Shown here: positions 6,504 through 7,200 of the stretch, piece by piece | Numbering within the stretch: position 1 is the stretch's first letter | How the letters are laid out: each line of letters opens with the position of its first letter | Origin: a bacterium | GTDB lineage: Bacteria > UBA9089 > JASEGY01 | DNA length: 7,200 bases | Assembly: GCA_030019105.1 (NCBI GenBank) | Contig: JASEGY010000176.1 | Coordinates: forward strand, 1 to 7,200 | Direction of reading: 5' to 3' | Program-made: the position numbers and the translations under genes | The notes under the pieces: generated by a model | What the model was told of the DNA's origin: nothing | Databases searched by the model: none | Seen by the model: the letters and a program-made list of their open reading frames with translations, nothing else

Positions 6504-6667
6504 TAAATGAGGAGTTCATCCTTAGGCACTTTCCACAATACAACTTTTTCTTCAGGGAATTTTTCCTCTGCATCAAGATAGACTTGTTCCGGATCATCCC
6601 CAGAGCTTACCACTTCTTGATGAGCAATAGCAACATATCTATCTGCTCGACAGTTAAAAGTTCTCAA
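6503..6667 (-). pseudogene. 5'-truncated DUF5678-like small protein gene
   Basis: An open stretch ending in TAG 6505-6503 whose peptide reads RYVAIAHQEVVSSGDDPEQV and continues EEKFPEEKVVLWKVPKDELLI. This resembles DUF5678-type proteins, which are short, carry a (K/R)(W/Y)VAI...VVASG core and often precede a retropepsin-like protease gene. The usual amino terminus is missing: recognisable homology starts near 6643, and an in-frame TAG lies at 6670-6668. A TTG at 6667 is the only candidate start and is unconvincing. The most likely cause is interruption by the insertion sequence whose transposase begins at 6730 on the other strand. Function of the family is not known to me. Confidence 0.55.
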
Positions 6668-6717
6668 CTAGTTGTTGAAATATGCCGAAAAGAATCCATA
6701 GGGAGGGAATTAAGATT

Positions 6718-6724
6718 AAGGAGG
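6718..6724 (+). promoter_or_regulatory. Shine-Dalgarno of the transposase
   Basis: AAGGAGG, a near-perfect ribosome site, five bases before the ATG at 6730. It decides this start over an in-frame ATG at 6682, which would add 16 residues with no family resemblance. Confidence 0.7.
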
Positions 6725-6729
6725 CCCCT

Positions 6730-7200
6730 ATGGATAAGAAGCTATTTGAAATATTGGAGAATTTCAGGCCATGTTTCTCTCGCAAGGCCACTTACTACTG
6801 GTTTATCTTAGTAATGATAGGGTTAATAGTTAGGGCAGACCACTATGGAATCAGCAGTATAGTCCGTTGGGTCTCTCTTAGCCCTAACTGTTACTTCTCA
6901 TTGTTACACTTTTTTGCTTCAACTGGATGGACACTTGAGACCCTATTATTGTGTTGGTGGAACTATTGTCTACAAGACCCTCTCCGTTTAAAGATCCAGG
7001 GAAGGGCTGTTCTCATTATGAGATCACACCAATCAACCAAAAGAGGGACAAAGAATGCCTGGTGTAGTTACCAGCCATCAGCATTCAGAGACATCAAGTA
7101 AATCCAGTTACTTTCGAGGTCATGTTTGGGGATTCCTCGCCTTAGTACAGACCTCGTGCTTTGCCCTCGCCAAATCGACAATAAGCCTTTTGGCCACAGG
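6730..7200 (+). pseudogene. DDE-type transposase, frameshifted and cut by the window edge
   Basis: Frame 1 from ATG 6730 encodes 96 residues typical of a DDE-superfamily (IS4-like) transposase amino terminus, including FRPCFSRKATYYWFILVMIG (12-31), ADHYGISSIVRWVSL and WTLETLLLCWW. After VLI (ending 7017) the frame runs to a stop at 7099-7101 with no family resemblance. The next frame over, from 7022, reads DHTNQPKEGQRMPGVVTSHQ and continues HSETSSK...YFRGHVWGFLALVQ to the window edge, which matches the expected continuation, including the catalytic-Asp-like D of GDxT and the KEG..MPG segment. The neighbouring TGA at 7019-7021 and ATGA in place of an expected three-base codon point to a one-base insertion at 7018-7021. 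The element is probably inactive unless programmed frameshifting occurs, for which no slippery run is visible. Confidence 0.8.

Larger units (their letters stand above)
6650..7200 (+). mobile_element. Left part of an insertion sequence (right end outside window)
   Basis: The transposase start at 6730, the abrupt end of DUF5678 homology near 6643 on the other strand, and the intervening non-coding ~80 bases suggest that the left end of the element lies about 6645-6680. A perfect ten-base palindrome CAACTAGTTG (6665-6674) lies in that interval. Without the right end I cannot identify terminal inverted repeats or a target-site duplication, so the left edge given here is approximate. Confidence 0.5.

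Overview
The window carries one minus-strand operon of flavin/iron-sulfur electron-transfer genes. A decayed accessory region and an insertion-sequence fragment lie upstream of it, on the right of the window. The gene content points to a strictly anaerobic bacterium that moves electrons between NAD(H), ferredoxin and a heterodisulfide-reductase-like (Hdr) partner by flavin-based bifurcation or confurcation. Heptanucleotide repeats, toxin-antitoxin-like genes and IS debris are common in environmental, genome-assembled anaerobes, but I cannot name a phylum.

Layout in transcription order (right to left). At 6730-7200 (+) is the 5' part of a DDE-type transposase, frameshifted near 7018-7021. Its IS appears to have cut into a small DUF5678-like gene (6667-6503, -). 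That fragment runs directly into the last ~34 codons of a retropepsin-like protease (6503-6399, -); both are remnants. The operon follows: an HdrA-N::NuoE fusion (6387-5503), a NuoF/HydB-like NADH/FMN subunit (5506-3668, ATGA overlap), an MNT-type nucleotidyltransferase (3566-3237), an orphan addiction-module antitoxin-like protein (3110-2877), and a very large NuoG-N::HdrA protein (2866 to beyond position 1).

The main observation is that the HdrA sequence appears split. The first gene holds the HdrA amino terminus (first half of the FAD site plus its first ferredoxin motif) and then becomes NuoE. The last gene begins as NuoG (2Fe-2S plus two 4Fe-4S motifs) and then resumes HdrA almost where the first gene stopped. 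NuoF lies between them. It looks as if a nuoE-nuoF-nuoG block sits inside an hdrA gene, so the first FAD domain would have to be assembled from two polypeptides. A second, complete FAD amino-terminal motif is present in the last gene, as in the long bacterial HdrA proteins.

Working together, NuoE and NuoF would take electrons from or give them to NADH. The NuoG-like clusters would relay them to the HdrA flavins, which would split them between ferredoxin and an HdrBC-like or other acceptor. No HdrB, HdrC or hydrogenase gene is in the window. Two in-frame heptanucleotide repeat tracts have entered the second flavin domain of the last gene, and a toxin-antitoxin-like pair without recognisable partners sits inside the operon. 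No rRNA, tRNA, CRISPR array, clear promoter or terminator was found.
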